From: UBA6183 sp964545895
Lineage (GTDB): Bacteria; Bacteroidota; Bacteroidia; UKL13-3
Reading direction: 5' to 3'
DNA length: 64,000 bases
Assembly (NCBI GenBank): GCA_964545895.1
Contig: CAZJHS010000002.1
Span: 1 to 64,000 of the forward strand
The notes below the pieces were generated by a model. That model was given only the letters and a program-made list of their open reading frames with translations, had not been told where the DNA came from and made no database searches. The position numbers were made by a program, and so were the translations under genes. Positions 8,824-18,918 of the stretch are shown one piece after another (within the stretch, counting starts at the first letter, position 1; the number at the start of each line of letters is the position of its first letter).

Positions 8824-9705
8824 ATGGGGTTTTACAACATTTCACTATCTAAATTATTTTTAGCGGTTATTAGCTGCTTTTCTATTGGTAAAATTGCAGC
8901 ACAAAATATCGAGTATGGTATATATGGCGGGGTGTCAAATTACATTGGTGATGTAAGCGAACAAACCATGAAATTTGACCAATTTCATCCAAGTGCAGCA
9001 GTAATGGGCAGGTATAATATTAGCCCTAAAGTTACCTTAAAAGGTATGATTGCTTACGGTAAAGTATCGGGCGCAGATTCGCTTGCAAATAGCCCTGCAA
9101 ATAAAATTCGTAATACAAATTTCACCAGCGATATCTTTGAATTTTCGGCACAAATTGAATACAACTTAGTAAAGTATAATATTGGTGGACGCGGTGCACG
9201 ACCTTTTGTACCTTACCTGTTTGGTGGAATTGGAATTTTTCATTATAATCCAAAAACTACCTTTAACGGACAAGAGTATGAGTTGCAACCTTTAGGTACA
9301 GAAGGCCAAGGAACAACGCAATACAATGAATTAAAAAAATACGATTTAACTACTGTTTGCTTACCCTTTGGATTTGGTATAAAAAAGAAAGTATCTCGCT
9401 CTATAGTAGTGGGTGTTGAAGCCGGTCTTAGGTTAACTTTTACTAAATACATTGATGATATTGGAGGTAAATATGCTGATGTGAATGTGGTAAGTCGCGC
9501 GTACGGACCTGTTGCAGGAAGCCTTGCTAACAGAACAGGTGAGGTAGCTAGCCAATATCCAGATTTAGCTGTTGCTAAAGAAGGTCAATTAAGAACCACA
9601 GCACCGTTTTTATTTGGAACTGATATGTACTTTTTAGCAGGTATCAGCGTTTCCTATATATTCCAAAATGCGGGCCAAGGATGCCCAACCTTATTCTCTA
9701 AATAA
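8824..9705 (+). CDS. PorG-like outer-membrane barrel (DUF6089 type), copy 2
   Basis: 293 aa from ATG 8824; GTG 8818 is also in frame but lies inside the predicted -7 element. Signal peptide ends near KIAAQ (about residue 26). It shares NYIGDV, RPFVPYLFGGIGIFHYNP and YIDDIGG with its neighbours, and ends in a Cys-containing GCPTLF tail like the CPRFY of copy 1. It is probably an outer-membrane T9SS barrel or a relative with a specialised role. It has its own putative promoter but is followed by copy 3 after only 3 bases. Confidence 0.8.
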   Translation: MGFYNISLSKLFLAVISCFSIGKIAAQNIEYGIYGGVSNYIGDVSEQTMKFDQFHPSAAVMGRYNISPKVTLKGMIAYGKVSGADSLANSPANKIRNTNFTSDIFEFSAQIEYNLVKYNIGGRGARPFVPYLFGGIGIFHYNPKTTFNGQEYELQPLGTEGQGTTQYNELKKYDLTTVCLPFGFGIKKKVSRSIVVGVEAGLRLTFTKYIDDIGGKYADVNVVSRAYGPVAGSLANRTGEVASQYPDLAVAKEGQLRTTAPFLFGTDMYFLAGISVSYIFQNAGQGCPTLFSK

Positions 9706-9708
9706 AAC

Positions 9709-10515
9709 GTGAAAAAACATGTAGTGCTATTTACAGTGTTTTGGGCCCTAAAAACCCTCTCCGCTTTTTCACAAAAAGTAGAAATAGGACTAAATGTAGG
9801 ATTAGCCAATTACACAGGCGACTTAGCACCAAGTGTTGTACTAAGCGAAACGCAGCCAGCGGCTGGTGTTTTTGCGCGATTAAATTTAAATAATACTTGG
9901 GCTCTTACTGGTTTTGCAAATTTTTTGCGCATAAGCGGCCACGATGCCAATTTTAGCTTTAATGCCCCACGAAACTTAAGTTTCCGAACTGATATTTCTG
10001 AATTTGCCGCAGTATTTGAATACAATTATTTTAAGTATGGCACAGGAGTTAAAGACGTGCATTTTACACCTTATGTTTATTGGGGTTTAGGGGCTGCATT
10101 TTACAATCCTAAAGCTTATTACAATGGCGAGTGGAATGAACTTAGGCCTTATCAAACGGAAGGTAGCGCAAATGCCTACAGTGGCGTAACTGCTATAATG
10201 CCAATGGGTATTGGTATTAAATGGATGCCCAACAAAAAAATGAGTTTAGAATGGAGCATTGGCGGGAGAAAAACATACACAGATTACCTAGATGATGTTA
10301 GCAAAACATACATTGATGCCAACAAACAAGCACAAGAACGCGGATTAATTGCCGCTGTACTTGCCGATCCATCAAGTTTAAAAAATGAAGGTGCCTTTGT
10401 AAATAAGGCTGGATATCAGCGTGGTAACCCCGATTTTAAGGATTGGTACTTCAATACAAATATATGTATCAGTTATCGCATATTTACCCGCATTAAGTGT
10501 GCAAGATTTTATTAA
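9709..10515 (+). CDS. PorG-like outer-membrane barrel (DUF6089 type), copy 3
   Basis: 268 aa starting at GTG 9709 (the only start before the signal peptide KKHVVLFTVFWALKTLSAFSQ). It shares NYTGDL, FTPYVYWGLGAAFYNP and YLDDVSK with the other copies and ends IKCARFY, close to copy 1. Shortest of the three. It directly precedes uppS (18-base gap), the position PorG holds in Porphyromonas, so by position this is a good candidate for the orthologue. The function of the extra copies is not known to me. Confidence 0.8.
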   Translation: MKKHVVLFTVFWALKTLSAFSQKVEIGLNVGLANYTGDLAPSVVLSETQPAAGVFARLNLNNTWALTGFANFLRISGHDANFSFNAPRNLSFRTDISEFAAVFEYNYFKYGTGVKDVHFTPYVYWGLGAAFYNPKAYYNGEWNELRPYQTEGSANAYSGVTAIMPMGIGIKWMPNKKMSLEWSIGGRKTYTDYLDDVSKTYIDANKQAQERGLIAAVLADPSSLKNEGAFVNKAGYQRGNPDFKDWYFNTNICISYRIFTRIKCARFY

Positions 10516-10533
10516 ATTCGCCAACTTATATTA

Positions 10534-11289
10534 ATGCATACCAAAATGACCCTGAAGAGTACAATTGACGCGGAAAAATTACCTAAACATATTGCCATAA
10601 TTATGGACGGCAACGGCCGTTGGGCAAAAGGTAAAGGTAAGTTTCGCATCTTCGGACATCAAAATGGTGTGAAAGCCGTTAGCGAAGCCACCGAGGCATG
10701 CGCTGAACTTGGAATAAAGTATCTTACGTTGTACGCATTTTCTACAGAAAACTGGAATAGGCCACAGTTAGAAGTAATGGCATTAATGGAGTTGCTAGTT
10801 TCTACCATTAAAAAGGAAGTGGCTACCTTAATGAAAAACAACATACGCCTATTGGCTATTGGCAACTTAAACGACTTACCTAAAAAATGTTTTAACGAAT
10901 TGCATTCGGCTATGGATGAAACTAAAAACAACACCCGAATGACATTGGTGTTGGCTTTAAGTTACAGTGCAAAATGGGACATCACCAACGCTGTTAAAAC
11001 TATTTCAGAAAAGGTAAAACAAGGTGTATTAGAAGTTAACGATATTTCAGATAAAACCATTGACGAACATTTATCAACCAAAGGAATACCACACCCCGAA
11101 TTGATGATTAGAACCAGTGGAGAGCATCGTATAAGTAACTTTTTGCTATGGGAATTAGCCTACAGCGAATTTTATTTTACCGATAAATTATGGCCAGATT
11201 TTGAGCGCGAAGATTTGTATCAAGCAATACTTAACTACCAGCAACGCGAAAGAAGATTTGGCAAAACAAGTGAGCAATTAACCGTTTAA
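10534..11289 (+). CDS. uppS: Isoprenyl transferase (undecaprenyl diphosphate synthase)
   Basis: 251 aa. It condenses isopentenyl diphosphate onto farnesyl diphosphate to make the C55 carrier for cell-wall and O-antigen synthesis. The HIAIIMDGNGRWAK motif (about residues 19-32) holds the catalytic Asp; LTLYAFSTENWNRP, the substrate loop, and LMIRTSGEHRISNFLLWE near the C-terminus complete the family pattern. The start is ATG 10534, or possibly ATG 10546. Its stop overlaps the bamA start (TAATG), indicating translational coupling. Confidence 0.95.
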   Translation: MHTKMTLKSTIDAEKLPKHIAIIMDGNGRWAKGKGKFRIFGHQNGVKAVSEATEACAELGIKYLTLYAFSTENWNRPQLEVMALMELLVSTIKKEVATLMKNNIRLLAIGNLNDLPKKCFNELHSAMDETKNNTRMTLVLALSYSAKWDITNAVKTISEKVKQGVLEVNDISDKTIDEHLSTKGIPHPELMIRTSGEHRISNFLLWELAYSEFYFTDKLWPDFEREDLYQAILNYQQRERRFGKTSEQLTV

Positions 11290-13841
11290 TGAAACTACTA
11301 AAATATTTTTTAATCTGCAGTATTTGCATGGTTAGCAATACCCTTTTTGCACAAGATACGAGCAAGATTAATACACCTGCCCCAAGTTTGGTAGATTATA
11401 GTTTTCCAAAAACTTACGAAATTTCGGGTATCATGATATCGGGTACAAACTTTTACGATAAAGGTGTTTTACAAACCTTATCGGGCTTAAGCATTGGCCA
11501 AAAAATAAAAGTACCTGGTGATGATATCTCGCAGGCGATATCAACGCTTTGGAAACAAAAGCTATTTGATGATGTAAAAATTAAAGTGTTAGATATTACC
11601 GATGGCAAAATTTCATTAGAAATTGTTTTAAGAGAAAAGCCACGCTTATCAACCTTTACTATTAAAGGTTTGCGCAAGGGTAAAGCCACATCAGTACGTG
11701 ATGAGTTATCGCTTAAAGCAGGCCAAATTATTACAGATAACCTACTTAATAGCACACGTGCTCAAGTAAAAAAATATTTTATTGACAAAGGCTTTTTAGA
11801 TGCCGATGCTACATTCGAAATTATTCCAGACGACCCGCGTAAAAACACTTCAAAACTACGCATTACAGTTAATCAAGGTGAGCGTGTAAAAATTCATAAC
11901 ATCACATTTACAGGTAACACTACCGTTGATGCTAGAAAGCTAAGAAAGGCGCTAAAAAAGACTAAAGAAAGCAGACGCTTTTTAGCAAAATCAAAGTTTA
12001 TTGAAGCCGAATACGAAGCCGACAAACAAAAACTTATTGAAAAGTATTTAACCTTAGGCTACCGCGATATTGAAATTATTAAAGACTCTGTTTCGCGTGG
12101 CGGTAAAAAAGCATTAGACATTCATATTACCCTAAACGAAGGAACAAAGTACTTTTTTAGAGATATTAAATTTATTGGTAACAGTAAATACCCTACTTCG
12201 TATTTAAAAGATATTTTAAAAATTAAGCGTGGTGATGTGTACAACCAAGCCCTGCTTGATTCGCGCTTAAACATGAGCCAAACCGATCTTGATATAAGCA
12301 CCTTATACATGGATGATGGTTACTTATTTTTTAGAATTGAGCCAGTTGAGGTATTGGTAGAAAATGATTCGATTGACTTAGAATTACGCATTAACGAAGG
12401 ACCACAAGCACGTATAAATAAAGTTACTGTGCGTGGCAATACCAAAACAAGCGACCACGTAATTTTACGCGAGTTAAGAACAAAGCCTGGGCAGTTATTT
12501 AGTCGTAGCGATATTACACGTAGTTTACGCGAATTGGCATCAGTAGGTTATTTTAACCCTGAAGCATTAAATGTAAACCCTGTGCCACACCCAGAAAACG
12601 GCACAGTAGATATTGAATATATTGTTGAAGAAAGACCAAACGATCAAATTGAATTATCAGCTGGTTGGGGTGTAAATAGTGTTGTTGGAACACTTGGATT
12701 AACCTTAAATAACTTCTCTACCCGCAAAATGTTCGATCCAAAATCGTGGGCACCAGTGCCAAGTGGTGATGGACAGCGTTTAAGTTTGCGTGCACAAACA
12801 AACGGAACCTTTTATCAATCGTACAGTGCCTCATTTACCGAACCTTGGCTAGGTGGTAAAAAACCAAATGCCTTATCAGTTTCTATGTTCCACTCGGTAC
12901 AAAGTAATGGATATGCAAAAGGCGAGGCACTTCGTTCGGCATTATTTACAACAGGCTTTTCAATAGGCTTAGCTAAGCGCTTAAAATGGCCTGATGATTT
13001 CTTTGTGTTACAGTATTCGTTAGATTTAAAACGTTACAATAACATGTACAACTCGCTTGGTCAGAGCAATATTCCAAGCATACCGCAAGGTGCATCAAAC
13101 AGTTTAAGTTTACGATTGGTGCTATCGCGTAATTCTACAGATCAAAATATTTATCCAAAACGTGGTGCAAACATTTCGTTTTCGGTACAAGCCACTCCGC
13201 CATATTCTGCATTTAGCAATAAAGATTACACCACCTTATCTACAAGTGAAAAATACAAGTGGTTAGAGTTTCATAAATGGAAATTTGATGCTACTTTCTT
13301 TACACCAATTGTAGGCAAATTAGTTATTATGAGTCGTGCAAACTTTGGCTTTATTGGCAATTACAATGCTGCAGTTGGTATGACACCTTTTGAGCGCTTT
13401 TGGGTAGGTGGGTCAGGTTTAATGGGCTTTAACTTAGATGGTAGAGAGCTAATTGCTTTACGTGGTTATCAAGATTATACCTTAACACCTTATGTAAACA
13501 ATAGGGTAACTACACAATATGGTGTTATTGATAATCCTGTGCGCACAGGAGGTACTATTTACAACCGCTATACTTTTGAATTACGCTATCCAATATCATT
13601 AAATCCGCAAGCCACAGTATTCCCATTAATTTTTGGTGAAGCTGGTGGAGCTTGGTTAAAAGCACGCGATTTTAATCCATTCCAAGTATATCGCTCGGTT
13701 GGTGCAGGTGTGCGTATATTCTTACCTATGTTTGGTATGATTGGCTTAGATTATGGCTATGGATTTGATGTGCCAACCAATACACTTGATGGACAAGTAA
13801 ACAGAGGTAACTTCCACTTCTTATTAGGACAACAATTTTAA
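11289..13841 (+). CDS. bamA: Outer-membrane protein assembly factor BamA (Omp85)
   Basis: 850 aa with a signal peptide (NTLFAQ, about residue 22). Five POTRA repeats appear to fill residues 45-455, each with the iv.G....... pattern (ISGIMISGTNFYD, HNITFTGNTTVDARKL, RDIKFIGNSKYP, NKVTVRGNTKTSDHVI). A C-terminal 16-strand barrel ends at GQQF with terminal Phe. It inserts beta-barrel proteins, including the PorG-like proteins and receptors encoded nearby. It is coupled to uppS, and the two periplasmic chaperones follow. Confidence 0.95.
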   Translation: MKLLKYFLICSICMVSNTLFAQDTSKINTPAPSLVDYSFPKTYEISGIMISGTNFYDKGVLQTLSGLSIGQKIKVPGDDISQAISTLWKQKLFDDVKIKVLDITDGKISLEIVLREKPRLSTFTIKGLRKGKATSVRDELSLKAGQIITDNLLNSTRAQVKKYFIDKGFLDADATFEIIPDDPRKNTSKLRITVNQGERVKIHNITFTGNTTVDARKLRKALKKTKESRRFLAKSKFIEAEYEADKQKLIEKYLTLGYRDIEIIKDSVSRGGKKALDIHITLNEGTKYFFRDIKFIGNSKYPTSYLKDILKIKRGDVYNQALLDSRLNMSQTDLDISTLYMDDGYLFFRIEPVEVLVENDSIDLELRINEGPQARINKVTVRGNTKTSDHVILRELRTKPGQLFSRSDITRSLRELASVGYFNPEALNVNPVPHPENGTVDIEYIVEERPNDQIELSAGWGVNSVVGTLGLTLNNFSTRKMFDPKSWAPVPSGDGQRLSLRAQTNGTFYQSYSASFTEPWLGGKKPNALSVSMFHSVQSNGYAKGEALRSALFTTGFSIGLAKRLKWPDDFFVLQYSLDLKRYNNMYNSLGQSNIPSIPQGASNSLSLRLVLSRNSTDQNIYPKRGANISFSVQATPPYSAFSNKDYTTLSTSEKYKWLEFHKWKFDATFFTPIVGKLVIMSRANFGFIGNYNAAVGMTPFERFWVGGSGLMGFNLDGRELIALRGYQDYTLTPYVNNRVTTQYGVIDNPVRTGGTIYNRYTFELRYPISLNPQATVFPLIFGEAGGAWLKARDFNPFQVYRSVGAGVRIFLPMFGMIGLDYGYGFDVPTNTLDGQVNRGNFHFLLGQQF

Positions 13842-13869
13842 CCATTCATTACCTTATAAATATAAACTA

Positions 13870-14421
13870 ATGAAAAAGATATTTTTATTGATATTGCTTG
13901 TTGGCACTGCTTTTGTAAGTACGCAAGCACAACGTTGGGCTTATGTTGATACTGAGTACATATTAGATATGTTACCAGAGTATCGCTCGGCACAAAAACA
14001 ATTGGAACAACTATCAAGCGATTGGGAAAAAGAAATAGAAAAAAAACAAGCCGCGATTGATAAAATGTACCGCGATTTTAGTGCAGAGCAAGTGCTTTTA
14101 ACAGAAGAACTTCGCAAAAAACGTGAACAAGAAATTAAAGATAAAGAAAAAGAGTTACGCGACTACCGCAACCAGAAATTTGGTTACGAAGGTGAGTTGT
14201 TTAAAAAAAGACAAGAACTAATAAAACCAATACAAGACAAAGTTTTTGATGCAGTACAAAAAGTAGCAAAAGCAGGTGCTTTAGATTTTATTTTGAATAA
14301 AGGCGGTGATTTAATTATGTTGTACTCCAACTCTAAATACGATAAAAGTGATGAGGTACTTACCGAACTTGGTGTAGCCGTATCTAAAAACAAAGATCAA
14401 TCAACCCCAAAAAAACCATAA
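13870..14421 (+). CDS. Periplasmic chaperone Skp/OmpH, copy 1
   Basis: 183 aa. Signal peptide ends near STQAQ (about residue 21). Then come RWAYVDTEYILDMLPEY, the conserved Skp beginning, and a long charged coiled coil (about residues 40-115), the tentacle arms that hold unfolded outer-membrane proteins. The C-terminal FILNKGGDLIMLYSNS segment is also typical. It lies 28 bases after bamA and 36 before the second copy, the usual Bacteroidota pair. Confidence 0.9.
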   Translation: MKKIFLLILLVGTAFVSTQAQRWAYVDTEYILDMLPEYRSAQKQLEQLSSDWEKEIEKKQAAIDKMYRDFSAEQVLLTEELRKKREQEIKDKEKELRDYRNQKFGYEGELFKKRQELIKPIQDKVFDAVQKVAKAGALDFILNKGGDLIMLYSNSKYDKSDEVLTELGVAVSKNKDQSTPKKP

Positions 14422-14457
14422 CAAAACAATAATTTATAACAGTAAAATACACATAAC

Positions 14458-14976
14458 ATGAAGAAAACAATTATTACCTTGGCTTTAGCCATTGCAACAT
14501 TCTTTGGCGCTACTGAGGCCAATGCACAAAACAAATTTGCGTACATCGATTTTCAAGAGTTAATGCAAATTATGCCTGAATACAAAAAAGCTCAAACAGA
14601 TATGGAAGTTTTCAGCAAATCGTTGCAAGATGAATTAAAGAAAATGAACGATGAGTTTGAAACTAAACTTGCTGCTTACCAAAAACAACAAGCTACTTTA
14701 AGCGAAGCCATTAAAGATTTGCGCGAAAAAGAATTACGCGATATGCAAAGCCGTATTCAAGGTTTTCAAGAAACAGCACAAGAAAATGCACGTACTAAAG
14801 AGCAAGAGTTATTAAAACCAATTGTAGAAAAAGCAAAAGCAACCATTGCAGCAGTAGCTAAAGAAGGTAACTACACTTATGTATTTGATAGCAGCCCAGG
14901 TTCGCCATTAATTTACAAACCCGAAGGAGATAACATTATGGGTGCTGTAAAAAAGAAATTAGGAATCTTAAACTAA
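14458..14976 (+). CDS. Periplasmic chaperone Skp/OmpH, copy 2
   Basis: 172 aa. Signal peptide ends at EANAQ (about residue 24), followed by KFAYIDFQELMQIMPEY and a coiled coil of about 75 residues. It ends with YTYVFDSSPGSPLIYKPEG, the Skp C-terminal strand. It is a diverged paralogue of the preceding gene; the two may hold different clients or form mixed trimers. Last gene of the porG-bamA block, ending just before a strong intrinsic terminator. Confidence 0.9.
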   Translation: MKKTIITLALAIATFFGATEANAQNKFAYIDFQELMQIMPEYKKAQTDMEVFSKSLQDELKKMNDEFETKLAAYQKQQATLSEAIKDLREKELRDMQSRIQGFQETAQENARTKEQELLKPIVEKAKATIAAVAKEGNYTYVFDSSPGSPLIYKPEGDNIMGAVKKKLGILN

Positions 14977-14991
14977 GTTTTTACAACGCAT

Positions 14992-15030
14992 AAAAAAGCC
15001 CCGCCCCGATTACTCGGGGCGGGGCTTTTT
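14992..15030. terminator. Strong bidirectional intrinsic terminator
   Basis: A 12-bp perfect GC stem (14998-15009 with 15014-15025, loop TTAC), extended by A and T runs on both sides. It serves both the skp gene on the plus strand and the receptor gene on the minus strand. Confidence 0.92.
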
Positions 15031-15044
15031 GTTTATACAGTTTG

Positions 15045-17558
15045 CTAATAATCCATATCCATACCGCCACCATTGCTATCGCGTTTTGGTGTACGTCTTT
15101 TAAACAATGATGTTTCCATATCGCCAAAGCGCCAAGTAATGCTTAAACGTACAAACCTCGTTTCGCGCCTGCGGCTTATGTTTTGTTGCATGGTTTCACT
15201 TTCGTAATAAGTACCAAACCTTCTGGTATTAAAAATATCATTAACCAATAAGTTAACACTTAAACGCTTCTTAATCTCTTTATTTAGCGAAAAATCTAAT
15301 GAGTATTGGTTTAAGGTTTTACCTTGAGGTGTAATTTTAGGAGCTTCATAATTTCCATTTAACTGAACGGTATAGCTTTTAGGTAATTTATAACTCATCA
15401 TACCTTTAGTATTCCAACTCATACCTTGGTTACTAATATTGGTTGTACCAACATTAGCATCAATAATGGTGTAAAACACATTTAAGTTTACCGATACATC
15501 AAGCTTACGTTTTATTAAACTGGTTTTAAAGTTGTTTTCCCAACCCATGTTATACATGTTGTTACCATTTATAAAGGTATTTACCAATATGGTTCCTGTG
15601 GTATCGCTATTCAGTTTTTCAGCGTATTGTGTAATTGCACCTTCTGTTTGTTTTACATAAACCGAAGTAAAAAAGTTTGCCCCGGTAGATACCAATCGGT
15701 TGTAGTTAAACTCCACCGAGTTTATAAACTCAGGGCGTAACAATGGGTTTCCTCTGCGGTAATTTAGCTTATCGGCAAACATAATAAAAGGCATTACTTG
15801 CATAAAACCAGGGCGGCTAATTTTTCGCGAAAAATTTAACTGCAACTCGTGCAATGTACCAGTAGCTTTTCCATCAGCACCCTTTGCCACAATACGTTTG
15901 GTTAAATATAAGCTAGGAAAAAACGCCTTAGCTAAATTACTCATGCCATTAGGATACAAATATTCTACTGCTTGATTTTTCCCTAACAACTCGCCAAAAA
16001 AGCGGGTTTGTTCAAAACGTAAACCACCCATGTAACCAATGCTTTTATACATGTTTGAGTATGTAACATAAGCTGCATTTACCATATCGGTAATGCGGTA
16101 ATTATTGGTTAATGAAGTATCTAATAAAACTTCTCCAGTATTGTTGTTTTTGTAGCCAACATTAAGCAATGAGTTGTCTTCTTTATAATTACTTCTTACC
16201 CCCATTTCCCATTTAGCGGTATCGGTAATTGGGTTTACAAAATCTAATTGATAGGTGAAGTTATTGCTGCTTCCACTACCTCTGTTTACCTGAATATCTT
16301 GTGCCGAGATGGGCACACCATTGCTATAATAATTATTGGTGGTAAAATCGCTGTTACTTTTACGCGTACCATAATTGTAGGTAATGTCTGTTGATAGCTC
16401 TTTACCTTTTTTAGGATATGTTTTACGCAACTGCAGTTGCGTGCTGTAATTGTTCCAACGGGTTGATCCTACTGTATTACGGGTACCGTATGTAAGCAAA
16501 TCATTTACCGAATCTTTTTGATTGAATGATTGCATTTCGTCTGATTCAAACCCACCACTCATCATACTTTGACTTAAGCTTAATGTACTTCTGTTGGTTA
16601 AGTTGTAATCATAACCTAATCTTCCGTTTTGCATCAAGTTATCAGTTGTACTTCGGTTATTTTGATTGTAATATCCAGAAATTTCTCCGCTGCGCAGTAT
16701 GGTTCTATAAGTATAACCTTTAGTGGGGTTAGTTGATTGGTTGATGTTGTATGAAAGGCTAAAATTGCTTCTGCCCTCTTTAACATTTAAGCTAACCATA
16801 CCATTGTAACGCTCAGGGTAACCTGCACCTAAAGTAACTAAACCATTGTAACCAGGCTTAGTATTTTTCTTCATCACAATATTTAAAATACCACCCGATG
16901 TAGAAGCATCAAACTTGGCCGATGGATTGGTAATTACTTCAATCCTATCAATTTGATCGGCAGGAATTTGATCTAATGTAAAGTTGGTTGGTCGGCCATC
17001 AACAAAAATAGTTGGGCTGCTATTGCGCATAGTAACTGAGCCATCAGCATCAACAGAAATACCCGGAATATTTTTAACTGCATCTACCCCAGTACCGCCT
17101 TTTGTAGAAATGTCTTTCTCTACATTGTATACCCTTCTATCAACAGCCATAACCACCGCTGCTCGCTCGCCTTGTATGTTTACAGCATTTAAGTTTTTGG
17201 CATCAACCTCAATAGCAATATTGCCAAGGTCTTGCTCTAAGTTAGCAGGTGTAATAGCTACTGGTTGGGTAACTGCTTTGTAACCTATAAAACTAACTCT
17301 TAACCTAAAACGCCCCATGGGCAATTTATCAATACTAAAATCGCCATTGGCTTTGGCCAAGCTGCCACCTATTACACTATCCTTTTGTAAAGCTAATAGT
17401 GTAACCGTTGCATACTCAACAGGTTGTTTTGTTTTGGGATCAACTACTTTGCCATATAAGCGTCCAATTCTTGCTTTTTGCGCATCGAAACCTGGGCGTT
17501 GAGCACTAGTAGTAAAAGTAACGAATAAAATAGAAACGAATAATACTGCTTTGTACAT
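15045..17558 (-). CDS. TonB-dependent receptor-like outer-membrane protein (OMP_b-brl_3 type)
   Basis: 837 aa from ATG 17558, where the signal peptide MYKAVLFVSILFVTF begins; a GTG at 17606 would add 16 residues without purpose. After the signal comes a carboxypeptidase-D-like regulatory domain (GRLYGKVVDPKTKQPVEYATV, about residues 30-110), then a plug (GTGVDAVKNIPGISVD, SPTIFVDGRPTN), then a long barrel ending in a charged RRTPKRDSNGGGMDMDY tail rather than a terminal Phe. Ligand unknown. It is monocistronic and read toward the shared terminator. The family is common in Bacteroidota and need not be a metal transporter. Confidence 0.85.
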   Translation of the reverse strand: MYKAVLFVSILFVTFTTSAQRPGFDAQKARIGRLYGKVVDPKTKQPVEYATVTLLALQKDSVIGGSLAKANGDFSIDKLPMGRFRLRVSFIGYKAVTQPVAITPANLEQDLGNIAIEVDAKNLNAVNIQGERAAVVMAVDRRVYNVEKDISTKGGTGVDAVKNIPGISVDADGSVTMRNSSPTIFVDGRPTNFTLDQIPADQIDRIEVITNPSAKFDASTSGGILNIVMKKNTKPGYNGLVTLGAGYPERYNGMVSLNVKEGRSNFSLSYNINQSTNPTKGYTYRTILRSGEISGYYNQNNRSTTDNLMQNGRLGYDYNLTNRSTLSLSQSMMSGGFESDEMQSFNQKDSVNDLLTYGTRNTVGSTRWNNYSTQLQLRKTYPKKGKELSTDITYNYGTRKSNSDFTTNNYYSNGVPISAQDIQVNRGSGSSNNFTYQLDFVNPITDTAKWEMGVRSNYKEDNSLLNVGYKNNNTGEVLLDTSLTNNYRITDMVNAAYVTYSNMYKSIGYMGGLRFEQTRFFGELLGKNQAVEYLYPNGMSNLAKAFFPSLYLTKRIVAKGADGKATGTLHELQLNFSRKISRPGFMQVMPFIMFADKLNYRRGNPLLRPEFINSVEFNYNRLVSTGANFFTSVYVKQTEGAITQYAEKLNSDTTGTILVNTFINGNNMYNMGWENNFKTSLIKRKLDVSVNLNVFYTIIDANVGTTNISNQGMSWNTKGMMSYKLPKSYTVQLNGNYEAPKITPQGKTLNQYSLDFSLNKEIKKRLSVNLLVNDIFNTRRFGTYYESETMQQNISRRRETRFVRLSITWRFGDMETSLFKRRTPKRDSNGGGMDMDY

Positions 17559-17689
17559 GTGATAAATCTCGTGTGTTAATGAGGTTTTAAGATTGCAAAT
17601 CAACACAAAGGTTTAACATATACCATGTAATTTTAGATAAGTGGCGAAATATGAGCGGTGAATTTTTTAAAAACACCGGTACCTCAAAA

Positions 17690-18910
17690 TTACTCCAAAT
17701 CGGTACTTAGCTTGTAACGGCAAATGCGGTTATTCTTTTTATCGGCCACAAAAATTGTTTTACGGCTGTAACAAACTCCGCTAGGGTCGTTAAAACTAAA
17801 CGGACCAGTATTGGTTCCATCGCTGGCTTTACCACCAAACGATACAATAACTTGCTTAGTTAAGCCAGAGTTTGCAGGTGGATTAACACCCTCGTAGCCT
17901 TGTGGTGTAAATACGTACAACGAATCTGTTTCGCTATCAACCACAAACATATAACCCAAATTATCTGGAGCAATGTAGCAGTCTTCAGGCTTTTTAAATC
18001 TATAGCTTTCGTACAAAAATCTATCAGCTTTGCTTTTATCAAATGCCAAAAATTGGGGTGATTCGGTGTACTGTGTACCCAACTCTGGATCATCAAAAAC
18101 AGTAATTAATAACGTACGATACTCAACCGAAGAACCTTGATCGGCCTGTGTAATTAAAAAGTTTTTTGATGTGCTCATGCCTTGCAAGCGCTGAGGTGGT
18201 GCGCTTAATGTAGCAATACTTGTAATACCTAATGCCGATTTTAAACTTGAGTTAGTTGGATTTAAACCCACAGCGTAACCAATATTAGCGCCTGCAGCAT
18301 CGTACACTAAAATACCATTATCTGGGCGCACAAATGAGTTAACATCATTACGCGGACCTTTACGGGTAAGATATACCGTGTTATCGGCCAAGGTTGCAAT
18401 ACCTGTAAATTCTACCTCCTCATCAGCACCACCACGGTTAGCAGTTGCCCTGCGCGAATCATCATTTAAAGGATGAATAAGCGTATCAATAAATTGATAA
18501 TTGCCTGTTGCGGTATTGGTTAGATGATAAACAGCTGCACGATTACCCAACAAAGGATCGTTTACGCGGCCAAGCACATAAGTGTGTAATCTTCTATCTT
18601 GTGTTACATCTGTTGCTCCTAATATTGGAATAACTTGTGCTAACTTACCCGTTTGATCCAATATGTTTAGGCCATTATCATCAATCACATAAACCATTTC
18701 ATCATACCCAACATACACATCAACTGGGTTAGAGAAATTAGTAAAAAATGGATACAACGGTACGTAACCAACTTTATTGGGAATTAAGTTTGGATCTATA
18801 CGTCCTTGCTCAAAAATTTGTTTAGTTTGATCATCCTCTTTTGTGCCGCATGATGTGGCTAACAAACTTAATAACACTAATCCTAAATATATTTTGCTGT
18901 GTGTACGCAT
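17690..18910 (-). CDS. Beta-propeller (NHL-like) lipoprotein of the porV operon
   Basis: 406 aa from ATG 18910 (a TTG lies two codons upstream). A lipoprotein signal ends at LLATSC (Cys about residue 21). The body has repeated blade-like strands such as VYVGYDEMVYVIDDNGLNILD, YIAPDNLGYMFVVDSETDSLYVF and SGVCYSRKTIFVADKKNNRICRY, which suggests an NHL-type propeller. It lies 8 bases after the PorV homologue and is surely co-transcribed. I recognise no named function; a role in T9SS or cell-surface protein handling is inferred from the operon only. Confidence 0.75.
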   Translation of the reverse strand: MRTHSKIYLGLVLLSLLATSCGTKEDDQTKQIFEQGRIDPNLIPNKVGYVPLYPFFTNFSNPVDVYVGYDEMVYVIDDNGLNILDQTGKLAQVIPILGATDVTQDRRLHTYVLGRVNDPLLGNRAAVYHLTNTATGNYQFIDTLIHPLNDDSRRATANRGGADEEVEFTGIATLADNTVYLTRKGPRNDVNSFVRPDNGILVYDAAGANIGYAVGLNPTNSSLKSALGITSIATLSAPPQRLQGMSTSKNFLITQADQGSSVEYRTLLITVFDDPELGTQYTESPQFLAFDKSKADRFLYESYRFKKPEDCYIAPDNLGYMFVVDSETDSLYVFTPQGYEGVNPPANSGLTKQVIVSFGGKASDGTNTGPFSFNDPSGVCYSRKTIFVADKKNNRICRYKLSTDLE

Positions 18911-18918
18911 AACCAATT

